From Chitinophagaceae bacterium (GTDB taxonomy: Bacteria; Bacteroidota; Bacteroidia; Chitinophagales; Chitinophagaceae), in NCBI GenBank assembly GCA_023229465.1, contig JALNZE010000001.1, positions 186,001-250,000 on the forward strand: a stretch of DNA of 64,000 nucleotides, read 5' to 3'. Shown piece after piece: positions 1 through 7,289 of the stretch. Position 1 is the first letter of the stretch; each line of letters opens with the position of its first letter. The notes under the pieces are model-generated. The model had not been told where the DNA came from, did not search any database, and saw only the letters and a list, made by a program, of their open reading frames with translations. The translations under genes were made by a program, and so were the position numbers.

Positions 1-9
1 ATGTTTGAA

Positions 10-195
10 TTATACCGCTTTTAACTGCCCTGTGTTCTCAACAAGACGAAGTTTTTTAAGTTCCCTTTCTTTCCATTTCTTAGCCACATTCTCAGCGTTC
101 TCCCGTGGGGTAACACAAATGTACTTGTAAAAGGACTTATCGGTTTTATGACCGGTTATAGACCTGATCTCAGCGGTTTGCAGATCATGCGCCAA
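10..195 (-). pseudogene. Tyrosine recombinase, C-terminal fragment
   Basis: The 61 residues match the last part of a tyrosine recombinase: GHKTDKSFYKY carries the box II GH histidine and, nine residues on, the nucleophilic tyrosine. The catalytic Arg, Lys and HxxR of the rest of the domain are absent, and there is no continuation upstream on the minus strand (196-275 has no matching frame). This is a tail left by a lost mobile element beside the HicAB pair, not an active integrase. The family call is fairly sure; which element it came from cannot be said. Confidence 0.6.
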
Positions 196-253
196 ATATT
201 CATTTCGAAGGCTTTTTTATTTCCAGTCCTCAAACAATAAAAAATTGTTTATT

Positions 254-276
254 TTGCAACTGATAATCAGTTGCAA
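254..276. promoter_or_regulatory. Perfect palindrome over the hicA start (likely HicB operator)
   Basis: TTGCAACTGAT, one central A, then ATCAGTTGCAA: two 11-bp arms in perfect inverted symmetry, ending on the A of the hicA ATG. HicB-type antitoxins carry a DNA-binding C-terminus and repress their own operon, so this is the natural autoregulatory operator. A weak TAnnTTTG-like element (TATTTTG) overlaps its left edge. Confidence 0.6.
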
Positions 277-533
277 TGTCGAAAAAGGGAAAACTTGCTT
301 CCAGACTTAAAGCTAAACCTACGGATTTTACTTACGCTGAGTTACGTACATTTTTATCCGGCATCGGGTATAAGGAAGACAGTAAGGGTAAAACCTCCGG
401 TTCAAGGGTATCCTTTTTTCATGGAGAAACAAAGCATATTATCAGTTTACATAAACCGCATCCTGGAAATATTTTAAAGCGATATCAGATCAATATTATT
501 GTTGAAGAATTAGTTAAATTAGAATTGTTATGA
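276..533 (+). CDS. hicA: HicA family toxin (mRNA interferase)
   Basis: An 85-residue protein of the HicA family, which folds as a dsRNA-binding-like domain and cleaves mRNA when free of its antitoxin. The N-terminus has a basic KKGKLASRLKAKP stretch, and the region SGSRVSFFH...ISLHKPHP followed by a hydrophobic C-terminal helix is the pattern of the subfamily in which the classic GSHH motif is replaced by GSR and the downstream LHKPHP histidines are kept. The ATG at 276 is the last base of a palindromic operator. The stop overlaps the next gene by 4 bases (ATGA), the usual coupling of a toxin-antitoxin operon. Length is normal, so it is probably intact. Confidence 0.85.
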   Translation: MSKKGKLASRLKAKPTDFTYAELRTFLSGIGYKEDSKGKTSGSRVSFFHGETKHIISLHKPHPGNILKRYQINIIVEELVKLELL

Positions 534-871
534 AAAAAGATCACCTAACGTACAAGGGTTTTATCGGGTCTGTTCATTACAGTACAGATGATGAAGTTTT
601 ATTCGGAACCATTGAAGGCATACCGGATGTAGTAACCTACGAAGGAACCAGTGTTACGGAATTAAAACAGGCATTCATACAATCGGTAGAAGATTATATA
701 CTATTATGTAAAAAACATAAAAAACCTGTTTTCAAATCACTCAAAGGGTCATTTAATGTACGCATCAAATCAGATCTTCACCAGAAAGCATTTACTTACG
801 CAATAACAAATGGTATTACATTAAACCAGTTTATACAGAATACGATTGAAAAAGAGCTATCCGCGGTCTAA
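530..871 (+). CDS. hicB: HicB family antitoxin
   Basis: A 113-residue partner of HicA. Residues 1-65 form the partly degraded RNase H-like HicB fold (YKGFIGSVHYSTDDEVLFGTI, then the helix before VEDYILLCKK). Residues 75-113 look like a ribbon-helix-helix DNA-binding domain (FNVRIKSDLHQKAFTYA, then a second helix). The start overlaps the hicA stop, so the two are cotranslated. It should neutralise HicA and repress the operon through the palindrome at 254-276. The toxin-first order is typical of hicAB. Confidence 0.85.
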   Translation: MKKDHLTYKGFIGSVHYSTDDEVLFGTIEGIPDVVTYEGTSVTELKQAFIQSVEDYILLCKKHKKPVFKSLKGSFNVRIKSDLHQKAFTYAITNGITLNQFIQNTIEKELSAV

Positions 872-887
872 AATGATTACGTTTTAG

Positions 888-1322
888 GAACATCATTCTA
901 AACTGATCAGCCTATTTTCTATACTCCTTCCCGAACATTTTACGCGCTATCCCAAATTTATCGCATGGGGCCTAACTGCTCTTATAAATTACCGAACAGT
1001 TGAGCAAATAAAAAACAGAAACCGTTTTGCTGAATTTGCTGCATGGGGTATACCAGGAAAAATATGGTGGGACAAGGAAACAAAAAATTGGTATGTGGAA
1101 GTATGGAAGAAAAAAAACTACCTGGATACCGTTGCAGGTGAAATCATTGAAGATCTACTGTTTCCTTCTACAAAGTGTCTCCCGGCAGGGGACTCTTCAA
1201 TTAGAATGGTAATGCATCGATCGTATTTCGGTTATTTTTTCTTTCCTAATTTTTTGGGCGCGTCTTTTTTGCTCAATTTTCTTAGACTTCCGGAAAGAGG
1301 TAGTTATCAAAGTCCGGAATAA
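888..1322 (+). other. Open frame without a start codon, possibly a decayed gene
   Basis: This frame is open from just after a TAG at 885-887 to a stop at 1322, but has no ATG; CTG at 903 and GTG at 1095 are the only possible starts. The middle reads like real protein (AAWGIPGKIWWDKETKNW, then VEVWKKKNYLDTVAGEI), while the last 40 residues look like random low-complexity translation. I do not recognise the family. It may be the middle of a gene cut by the rearrangement that left the integrase tail nearby, or chance. Otherwise 872-1355 shows nothing further. Confidence 0.25.
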
Positions 1323-1355
1323 CAAAATTTCTTTACTTCCTTATCTTCGCCCCCT

Positions 1356-2060
1356 ATGGGACAAAAAAAACGCATCCGCTTCGAAGCCATCAAACATTTT
1401 TCGAATGTGCTGGAATACCCGCGGGATATGCAGGGCAAATGGGATGACTTTTTCAAAAATGAAGGGGCCATTACCTTAGAACTGGCTTGTGGCAAGGGTG
1501 AATATGCCGTGGGGCTGGGCAGGTTATATGCCAACAGGAATTTTATTGGTATTGATATCAAAGGCAACCGCATCTGGCGCGGAGCCAAAACGGCGCTGGA
1601 TGAAGGGCTGGCCAATGTGGCTTTTATTCGCTCGCATATTGATAAGGTTACCGATTATTTTAGCCCCGGCGAAGTTTCTGAAATATGGATCACTTTCCCG
1701 GATCCTCAACTGCGCGGTTCAAGATCAAAGAAAAGACTTACCCATCCCGGATTTCTCAGGCTATACCAAAAAATTTTACAGGAAGGCGGTCTGGTACATG
1801 TAAAAACGGATAGTCCCGACCTATACCAATTTACTTTGGCGGTTATCAGCTTATTTGATCTCGAATTGTTAGAACATACGGACCAGGTATACGAACAGGA
1901 AATAGTCAGGCCCGAGTTGCTGATTAAAACACATTATGAAAGTCTTGACATAGCCCAAAGCAACCGGGTACATTATATTTGTTTTCGGCTGAACAAAGAA
2001 CTGCCGTTGGAAAAAGATGACAAATTAAAACAATTATTGAGTGAGCCAGACACTGACTGA
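1356..2060 (+). CDS. trmB: tRNA (guanine-N7-)-methyltransferase TrmB
   Basis: A 234-residue class I SAM-dependent methyltransferase that makes m7G46 in the variable loop of tRNAs. The SAM site is visible as LELACGKGEY near residue 42 with the acidic IGIDIKGNRIW strand after it. The substrate-side motif WITFPDPQ is near residue 112, followed by the KKRLTHPGFL and HVKTDS blocks of the family. The usual FPDPWPKKRH is FPDPQLRGSRSKKR here, a form I associate with Bacteroidota. Length is normal. It overlaps the next gene by 20 bases. Confidence 0.93.
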   Translation: MGQKKRIRFEAIKHFSNVLEYPRDMQGKWDDFFKNEGAITLELACGKGEYAVGLGRLYANRNFIGIDIKGNRIWRGAKTALDEGLANVAFIRSHIDKVTDYFSPGEVSEIWITFPDPQLRGSRSKKRLTHPGFLRLYQKILQEGGLVHVKTDSPDLYQFTLAVISLFDLELLEHTDQVYEQEIVRPELLIKTHYESLDIAQSNRVHYICFRLNKELPLEKDDKLKQLLSEPDTD

Positions 2061-2238
2061 AGGAATTGATTTTTACCACAATGAACAGGGGTACATGGTA
2101 CTTACCGAAAAGTATCATCTCGAAAAAGGCCATTGCTGTGGCCATGGATGCCGGCATTGCCCCTACCAATATGAATCTGTGCCGGAACCCCGCCGGTCTG
2201 AATTAGTGGCCCAAAAAGAAAAATCTTCCGCTACATAG
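2041..2238 (+). CDS. DUF5522 small Cys-rich protein
   Basis: A 65-residue protein with the conserved block NEQGYMVLTEKYHL followed by CCGHGCRHCPY, a cluster of four Cys and two His that could bind zinc or an Fe-S cluster. This matches DUF5522, whose function I do not know. The start is GTG inside the end of trmB (20-base overlap), the only start that keeps the conserved N-terminal block, so it is probably translationally coupled to trmB. Confidence 0.7.
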   Translation: MSQTLTEGIDFYHNEQGYMVLTEKYHLEKGHCCGHGCRHCPYQYESVPEPRRSELVAQKEKSSAT

Positions 2239-2269
2239 CTGTACATTGTTATAACAAACCCAACACCCA

Positions 2270-2653
2270 TTGGCAACGCAAAAAAAATCAGAAAAATTAA
2301 AATCGGTATTACCCAGCGGCAAAAAAGACAGTTCCTTTTTTGAACAGGTATATGATGTAGCCAGGCAAATACCCAGGGGCCGCGTAACCAGCTATGGCGC
2401 CATTGCCGCATTTCTCGGAACCAAAATGAGTGCCCGCATGGTAGGCTGGGCCATGAATGGTGCGCATGCACAAACCGGCGTTCCCGCGCACAGGGTAGTA
2501 AACCGCAATGGCATGCTATCAGGTAAAATGCATTTTGGCACACCCACCCGCATGGAAGAATTACTCAACAAAGAAAAAATTAAAGTGGTGGATGATGTAA
2601 TCCTTGACTTTGCAAAAAAATTCTGGGATCCGGCTAAAGAGCTTTCACTTTAA
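2270..2653 (+). CDS. Alkyltransferase-like protein (MGMT/ATL family)
   Basis: A 127-residue protein of the O6-alkylguanine-DNA alkyltransferase DNA-binding fold: the helix-turn-helix IPRGRVTSYGAIA, the arginine-finger region MSARMVGWAM and the active-site block VPAHRVVNRNG (residues 71-81). The methyl-accepting Cys of PCHR is Ala73, so it cannot repair by alkyl transfer. ATL proteins of this type bind O6-alkylguanine and flag it for nucleotide excision repair. The start appears to be TTG at 2270; no in-frame ATG precedes the conserved region. It lies 31 bases after the DUF5522 gene and may share its transcript. Confidence 0.82.
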   Translation: MATQKKSEKLKSVLPSGKKDSSFFEQVYDVARQIPRGRVTSYGAIAAFLGTKMSARMVGWAMNGAHAQTGVPAHRVVNRNGMLSGKMHFGTPTRMEELLNKEKIKVVDDVILDFAKKFWDPAKELSL

Positions 2654-2664
2654 CCAATCCAACC

Positions 2665-3249
2665 TCACCCGTAATACGGACTAATCAACCAATACACCAC
2701 CGGCCCGGTAACAGCCACATACAACCATAAGGGCCAGGTAATACGCGCTAATTTTTTATGCAGGGCATACTCAGCCGTTAAGGCACGATACGCGGTAAAT
2801 AAAATGAAAGGCAATATCACCGCGGCCAGGATAATATGTGTTGTTAAAATAAAATAATAGATGATTCTGATATTACCAACCAGTAACTTTTCTTCTTCAG
2901 ACACCAACCCATCATGGTTACTGTCGCCAAACTTTGCTTCACCTGCCAGTAAATGGTGGGCGATATAAGACACCAGGAATAATACAGAGAGAATTAAAGC
3001 AGTTGTCATCAATTGCTTATGCAACAGGTATTTAGCATTTTTTACAGCAACCAATGCAGCTACCAATAATATAGCAATTACTGAATTTAAAAAAGCATTT
3101 ATAGTCGCAAAAATGTGCACGTTAAAACCCAGGTCAAGTTCCAGTTTAAACTTGCTCAGTATAACAACCGCTGTGAATACAACTACTGAAAAAATACCAA
3201 TCAGCCATTTGGCTGTTGTATCGTTTTTGTTGATGGCTGCTTTTAACAT
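2665..3249 (-). CDS. DUF420 membrane protein, oxidase-associated
   Basis: A 194-residue integral membrane protein with five hydrophobic segments (about 17-35, 46-66, 82-101, 128-152, 172-190). It matches DUF420, found with caa3-type oxidases and thought to act in oxidase assembly (related to CtaM). The C-terminal half (YYFILTTHIILAAVILP, RITWPLWLYVAVTGPVVYW) is the conserved part. The loop between membrane segments 3 and 4 holds DSNHDGLVSEEE, which fits the 12-position EF-hand calcium loop exactly. Last gene of the respiratory block, 66 bases after the Sco gene. Confidence 0.8.
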   Translation of the reverse strand: MLKAAINKNDTTAKWLIGIFSVVVFTAVVILSKFKLELDLGFNVHIFATINAFLNSVIAILLVAALVAVKNAKYLLHKQLMTTALILSVLFLVSYIAHHLLAGEAKFGDSNHDGLVSEEEKLLVGNIRIIYYFILTTHIILAAVILPFILFTAYRALTAEYALHKKLARITWPLWLYVAVTGPVVYWLISPYYG

Positions 3250-3315
3250 GATACCTGGATGATTATAATATGTATGATTGATTCCCTAAAACCAGTAACT
3301 CCTAACTCCTTAATC

Positions 3316-4128
3316 TTATCCGTTAATTTTTCTTCTACCCCGCATATACACAACAAAAAATATGATCAGCGTAATAACAATCAGCCATAACCAGCTCAGG
3401 TCTATGATTTCGGTGAAGACGGAACTTTTTTGGGTTTTGTCTTTTTCCAACATCAGCAGGCCAATATCGCGTGCCAGTTTAGCAATGGATACTGAATCGA
3501 GTCCATTGTAATAACCACGTACCTTATAGGCTTTATCAATTAAAACAAAACGGCTGGTATGTACAAAATCAGGACTGATGGGCTCTTCACTAAATTTATC
3601 AACTTTCAGTTCTTCAAAGGCGAATTTATAAATTGAATCCCTGCTGCCGGTAAGCATCCACCAGTTATCATGATTTACATGAAACCTGTCGGCATAGTCT
3701 TTCAATACTGAAACACTATCATGTTCCGGATCTACAGTAAACGAGATGAATTGTACTATTGAGCTATCTACCTTTTTTCTGATATTACCACCCCGTAAAA
3801 AAGATTCCTGTAGTTTTGCCATATTGGCTGTTAACCTTGGGCAAATACTACGGCAACTGGTGAAGAAAAAATCTGCTACAATGATCTTGCCCGGTTTATC
3901 GTACAGGCTAACCGCATTACCCAATTGATTTTGCAAACGGATATTGGCAGTAGTGTGCCAGATGCTATCTGTAATCATTTTACCATTATCCACACGCGTT
4001 ACTACAGTATCCAACAAATATTTTCTTGGCAAATCCACCGCTCCCTCGCTGGTATATTTCAAAACCAGGTAACAGAAAACGGGTAAGAGTACCGCCACAG
4101 CAAGACCTAACAGCGCTTTTTTATTCAT
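3316..4128 (-). CDS. SCO1/SenC/PrrC family copper chaperone
   Basis: A 270-residue membrane-anchored thioredoxin-fold protein that delivers copper to the CuA site of cytochrome oxidase subunit II. It has an N-terminal membrane segment (about 5-24), the Cu-binding CxxxC as C92 and C96 in FFFTSCRSICP, the third ligand at about H190 in DFVHTSRF, and an extra C-terminal membrane helix (about 245-263) before RGRRK, so both ends are anchored. It follows oxidase subunit IV, behind a terminator at 4149-4178, so it may have its own promoter or depend on read-through. Confidence 0.88.
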   Translation of the reverse strand: MNKKALLGLAVAVLLPVFCYLVLKYTSEGAVDLPRKYLLDTVVTRVDNGKMITDSIWHTTANIRLQNQLGNAVSLYDKPGKIIVADFFFTSCRSICPRLTANMAKLQESFLRGGNIRKKVDSSIVQFISFTVDPEHDSVSVLKDYADRFHVNHDNWWMLTGSRDSIYKFAFEELKVDKFSEEPISPDFVHTSRFVLIDKAYKVRGYYNGLDSVSIAKLARDIGLLMLEKDKTQKSSVFTEIIDLSWLWLIVITLIIFFVVYMRGRRKING

Positions 4129-4148
4129 AGTATACAGATAAGTACAAA

Positions 4149-4178
4149 AAAACCATCGTCATAAAATGCGATGGTTTT
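4149..4178 (-). terminator. Rho-independent terminator after oxidase subunit IV
   Basis: Arms AAAACCATCG and CGATGGTTTT with a 10-base loop. On the minus strand the hairpin runs straight into a run of seven T. It lies between the subunit IV stop (4214) and the Sco start (4128). Confidence 0.7.
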
Positions 4179-4213
4179 GAAAATATTTGAAAAGAGGGAA
4201 TCACCAACTATTC

Positions 4214-4669
4214 TTATTCCACCACTTTTTTTTCTTCAACAGGCGCAACGGTTTCTGTTTTTTTCTCTTCGTGTTTTGCTTCGGCTTTCTTCTCTACCTT
4301 AATGGTACTTCTTTCTTTAAAATATGGGTCATAGGTATTTCTCAAATTCCTGAAAGAATTTCCATCAATTAAAAAGGCGGTGATAAACCAAATGAACAAA
4401 CCCAACGGAACTACGATGGTCATGATCAGGTTTTTTACCTCATGTTTCAGGTGCATAAAATATCCAACAATATAAAATGCTTTTGAGAGCATTAATATAA
4501 TGATGGCTCCTTTTATGGCGAGACGTAATCTGCCATCAAGCGGCATACCCATCATCCAGAAACCCAATATCAGTTCTACAGCGGTTAATACAGACAGGAT
4601 AATGGTTACCCTGACTATTTCTTTCACCGCCCCTCCGTTATGTTCTTCGTGTGTTGCTGTATGTGACAT
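4214..4669 (-). CDS. Cytochrome c oxidase subunit IV family protein
   Basis: A 151-residue protein of the prokaryotic subunit IV (CyoD/CtaF-like) type, with three hydrophobic segments (about 20-40, 50-72, 80-102), including the family-typical AFYIVGYFMHLKHE. It accompanies subunits I-III in the heme-copper oxidase. The last 35 residues are almost only Lys, Glu and Ala (EKKAEAKHEEKKTE), a charged tail probably on the membrane surface. It is 40 bases after the second subunit III gene. Confidence 0.85.
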   Translation of the reverse strand: MSHTATHEEHNGGAVKEIVRVTIILSVLTAVELILGFWMMGMPLDGRLRLAIKGAIIILMLSKAFYIVGYFMHLKHEVKNLIMTIVVPLGLFIWFITAFLIDGNSFRNLRNTYDPYFKERSTIKVEKKAEAKHEEKKTETVAPVEEKKVVE

Positions 4670-4709
4670 AAAGTATCTATCTTAAAAATGAATTAGTAAT
4701 TGATTATGA

Positions 4710-5390
4710 TCAGACCAGGTAAAAACAGGTGAATACAAATACCCAAACGAGGTCTACAAAGTGCCAGTATAACCCAGCTTTCTCAATCATCAAATAATGG
4801 CCGCGCTGTTCAAACTTATCCATCAGTGTCATGATTAGCATTACAATATTAATTATTACGCCGGAGAATACGTGAAACCCGTGAAATCCCGTAATGGTAA
4901 AAAAGTAATTGGTAAAATTAGTGGAAGAAGCAGTACCATCATGATTCAAAAACGGATTGCTGCCCCACCAGGCGCCTTCATGGTACAGGTGATTCCATTC
5001 CCAGGCCTGGCAGCTTAAAAAAGCAATACCGCCGAGAATGGTCCAGATAAGGTTGGTTACCACTTTTTTCTTATCCATATTCTGTCCGGCATGTACCGCC
5101 AATACCATGGTAACCGAACTGATAATCAGGATAAAGGTCATAATACTTACAAACACCAATGGCGCATGTACCCCTTCCGGCGCAAAGGGAAAACTCTTAA
5201 AAACTTCATTGGGATCGGGCCATCCGTTGGTAGAGAAGCGGATGGTGCCATAAGAGATCAGGAAAGCGCCAAATGTGAACGCGTCGCTCATCAAAAAATA
5301 CCACATCATCAATTTGCCGTATTCTACGTTAAAAGGGCTTTTTCCGCCGCTCCACAGTTTGGTTGGTGTAACCGTTGTTGATGTTGACAT
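4710..5390 (-). CDS. Cytochrome c oxidase subunit III (second copy)
   Basis: A 226-residue subunit III with about five membrane helices. Family blocks are visible: LMMWYFLMSDAFTFGAFL, ITGFHGFHVFSGV and the C-terminal WHFVDLVWVFVFTCFY. Subunit III does not carry redox centres but stabilises subunit I turnover. The upstream neighbour is another, more divergent subunit III. The insert between helices 3 and 4 (GAWWGSNPFLNHDGTASS) is longer here than in the upstream copy. Confidence 0.9.
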   Translation of the reverse strand: MSTSTTVTPTKLWSGGKSPFNVEYGKLMMWYFLMSDAFTFGAFLISYGTIRFSTNGWPDPNEVFKSFPFAPEGVHAPLVFVSIMTFILIISSVTMVLAVHAGQNMDKKKVVTNLIWTILGGIAFLSCQAWEWNHLYHEGAWWGSNPFLNHDGTASSTNFTNYFFTITGFHGFHVFSGVIINIVMLIMTLMDKFEQRGHYLMIEKAGLYWHFVDLVWVFVFTCFYLV

Positions 5391-5468
5391 ATTTGTAATC
5401 TAAAATTTCGTGACAAAAATATTGGCTAGCCGTCAAAAAAGCTGAATAAACTGCAACTTTTTCTTCAA

Positions 5469-6050
5469 CTACCCTATCCAGTTATAAAAGATGAATAAAT
5501 AAATCCATAAAACGTCTACAAAATGCCAGTAAGCACCTGCCAGTTCTATCGGCAAACTACTATAATTCCTGATTTTCACCGCATAAGCCCGGATGAAAAT
5601 TATTAAAAGGGCAATAACGCCACCCAGAACGTGTACCATGTGTATCCCCGTTATCACCAATAGAAAAGATGCCGCGGAATTGCTTTTTGAACCCGTAAGG
5701 GCAATATCCTGCGCCTCAAGATCCTTAAAGCCTATCCATTGCATTACAATAAACGAGATACCGAGTAAAGCGGTAACCGTAACAAGCGTCCGGTAATTGC
5801 CCATTTTACCGGCTTTGAATGCCCTTACCGATAAATAAATGGTTACACTGCTCAGCAGCATTACTACTGTTGAATAGTTGAATATTTGAGGAAGGTCGAA
5901 TTCAAGCCAGCTCGACTGGTTCTTTTTTACAATATAGGCGCTGGTTAAAGCGGCAAACATCATAAGAATACTTCCCATTGCCACCCACAAAGTAAATTTA
6001 TGTGGATGTATCTGCTGGGGCGTTTTGGCCGGCACTGTTGTCGTCATCAC
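5469..6050 (-). CDS. Cytochrome c oxidase subunit III (first copy)
   Basis: A 193-residue heme-copper oxidase subunit III with five membrane helices; key blocks are LLVITGIHMVHVLGGV and the terminal YWHFVDVLWIYLFIFYNW. It is shorter than the 226-residue copy just downstream. Tandem divergent subunit III genes after cyoE/ctaB are, as far as I recall, a usual feature of Bacteroidota oxidase clusters. It lies about 110 bases downstream of the heme O synthase gene. Confidence 0.88.
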   Translation of the reverse strand: MMTTTVPAKTPQQIHPHKFTLWVAMGSILMMFAALTSAYIVKKNQSSWLEFDLPQIFNYSTVVMLLSSVTIYLSVRAFKAGKMGNYRTLVTVTALLGISFIVMQWIGFKDLEAQDIALTGSKSNSAASFLLVITGIHMVHVLGGVIALLIIFIRAYAVKIRNYSSLPIELAGAYWHFVDVLWIYLFIFYNWIG

Positions 6051-6160
6051 TTTGGTTTAATTAATAATTAAGAATTAAGAATTTTTTTTATATAGCTATA
6101 AGACTACTCAGCTTTCACTTTTCACACATCCTCTCACGACTGATGACTCACGTATCACCA

Positions 6161-7129
6161 TCATCTAATTTTATCCGCTAACAATGCCAATAACACAACC
6201 GGCAGGTAAATATAACTGCTGAACATTACCCGCCTTGCCGATTGCACATCCATTCCAATATATAAACGGATACTTTGTACAACCATGAACAGATTGGCAA
6301 CCACCAATATCCACATACTTGCCTGTCCGGATAACCCAAAATAATACGGCAATACGCCTACCGGTATCATTAAAACCGAATACATAATTCCCTGAACAGC
6401 GGTAAACCTTGTTGGGCCTTTATCGGCCGGAAGCAATTTAAATCCCGCCTTACTATAATCTCCATGAGCAACCCATGCAATGGCCCAGAAATGGGGAAAC
6501 TGCCAGAGAAACTGTATGGCAAACAGGATCCATCCACCGGCATTGGAAAACTCTTTGCCATTAACGGTGATGATGCCTAAGGGATTAATCATATTGGTAG
6601 CAGCTACCCAACCAATCAAACAAGGGAGTGCACCAGGGAAAGCGCCAATTAATACAGCTATGGAATTAACTTTTTTCAGCGGTGTATATATGAATGCATA
6701 CAGGAAAAGACTAAAGGCGGATAATAATGCCGCGTTCCAGTTAAAGCTGTCATCATCCGCCTTAAAAAACCAGCCGATCATCCACACGCCAACCAGGCCC
6801 GCGATTACTGCAAAAGTATAGGCTTCATTCCGGCTCATCCGTCCATCAGCAACCGGCCTCGCAGCCGTGCGTTTCATCATCGCATCGGTATCTTTTTCCA
6901 CGGCCTGGTTAATGGCATTGGCGCTTCCGGTGATTAACATGCCGGCTATAAACAATAACAATATCATCAGCCAGTTATAATCAACCACATTGGGCGCCAG
7001 TAAATAACACACAACACTTGAAAACACAACTGTGAAGCTCAGGGTGAACTTAATCAACTGATAGTAATCCTTCACTTTGGCAGCGATGGAAAAAGAAGTG
7101 GATCCTGGAGTATTGTTGGCACCTGACAT
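6161..7129 (-). CDS. cyoE: Heme O synthase (protoheme IX farnesyltransferase)
   Basis: A 322-residue UbiA-superfamily prenyltransferase that adds a farnesyl group to heme b to give heme O, precursor of heme A for the oxidase. The first Asp-rich motif is NQAVEKDTDAMMKRTAARP with D at about residues 80-82. The second conserved region is HFWAIAWVAHGDYSKAGFKLLP. About eight or nine membrane helices. Length is normal. It is the first gene after the terminator that follows subunit I, so it may start a separate transcript for the accessory and small subunit genes. It is also called ctaB. Confidence 0.92.
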   Translation of the reverse strand: MSGANNTPGSTSFSIAAKVKDYYQLIKFTLSFTVVFSSVVCYLLAPNVVDYNWLMILLLFIAGMLITGSANAINQAVEKDTDAMMKRTAARPVADGRMSRNEAYTFAVIAGLVGVWMIGWFFKADDDSFNWNAALLSAFSLFLYAFIYTPLKKVNSIAVLIGAFPGALPCLIGWVAATNMINPLGIITVNGKEFSNAGGWILFAIQFLWQFPHFWAIAWVAHGDYSKAGFKLLPADKGPTRFTAVQGIMYSVLMIPVGVLPYYFGLSGQASMWILVVANLFMVVQSIRLYIGMDVQSARRVMFSSYIYLPVVLLALLADKIR

Positions 7130-7209
7130 GTTAGTATCCTGATTGAAATAAATATAACTGAATAAGATTCAACCTGTATTTCAATTGTTTTAAGCAACGA
7201 TTAAAAACA

Positions 7210-7233
7210 ATGCTCCCGACTAATCGGGAGCAT
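7210..7233 (-). terminator. Rho-independent terminator after oxidase subunit I
   Basis: Perfect 10-bp arms ATGCTCCCGA and TCGGGAGCAT with a CTAA loop, followed on the minus strand by TGTTTTTAA. It lies between the subunit I stop (7290) and cyoE (7129). Confidence 0.75.
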
Positions 7234-7289
7234 GTAACATTTATTAATACCCGAATAATTATAGTAATACGTTTACCAGGTAAAAAATA

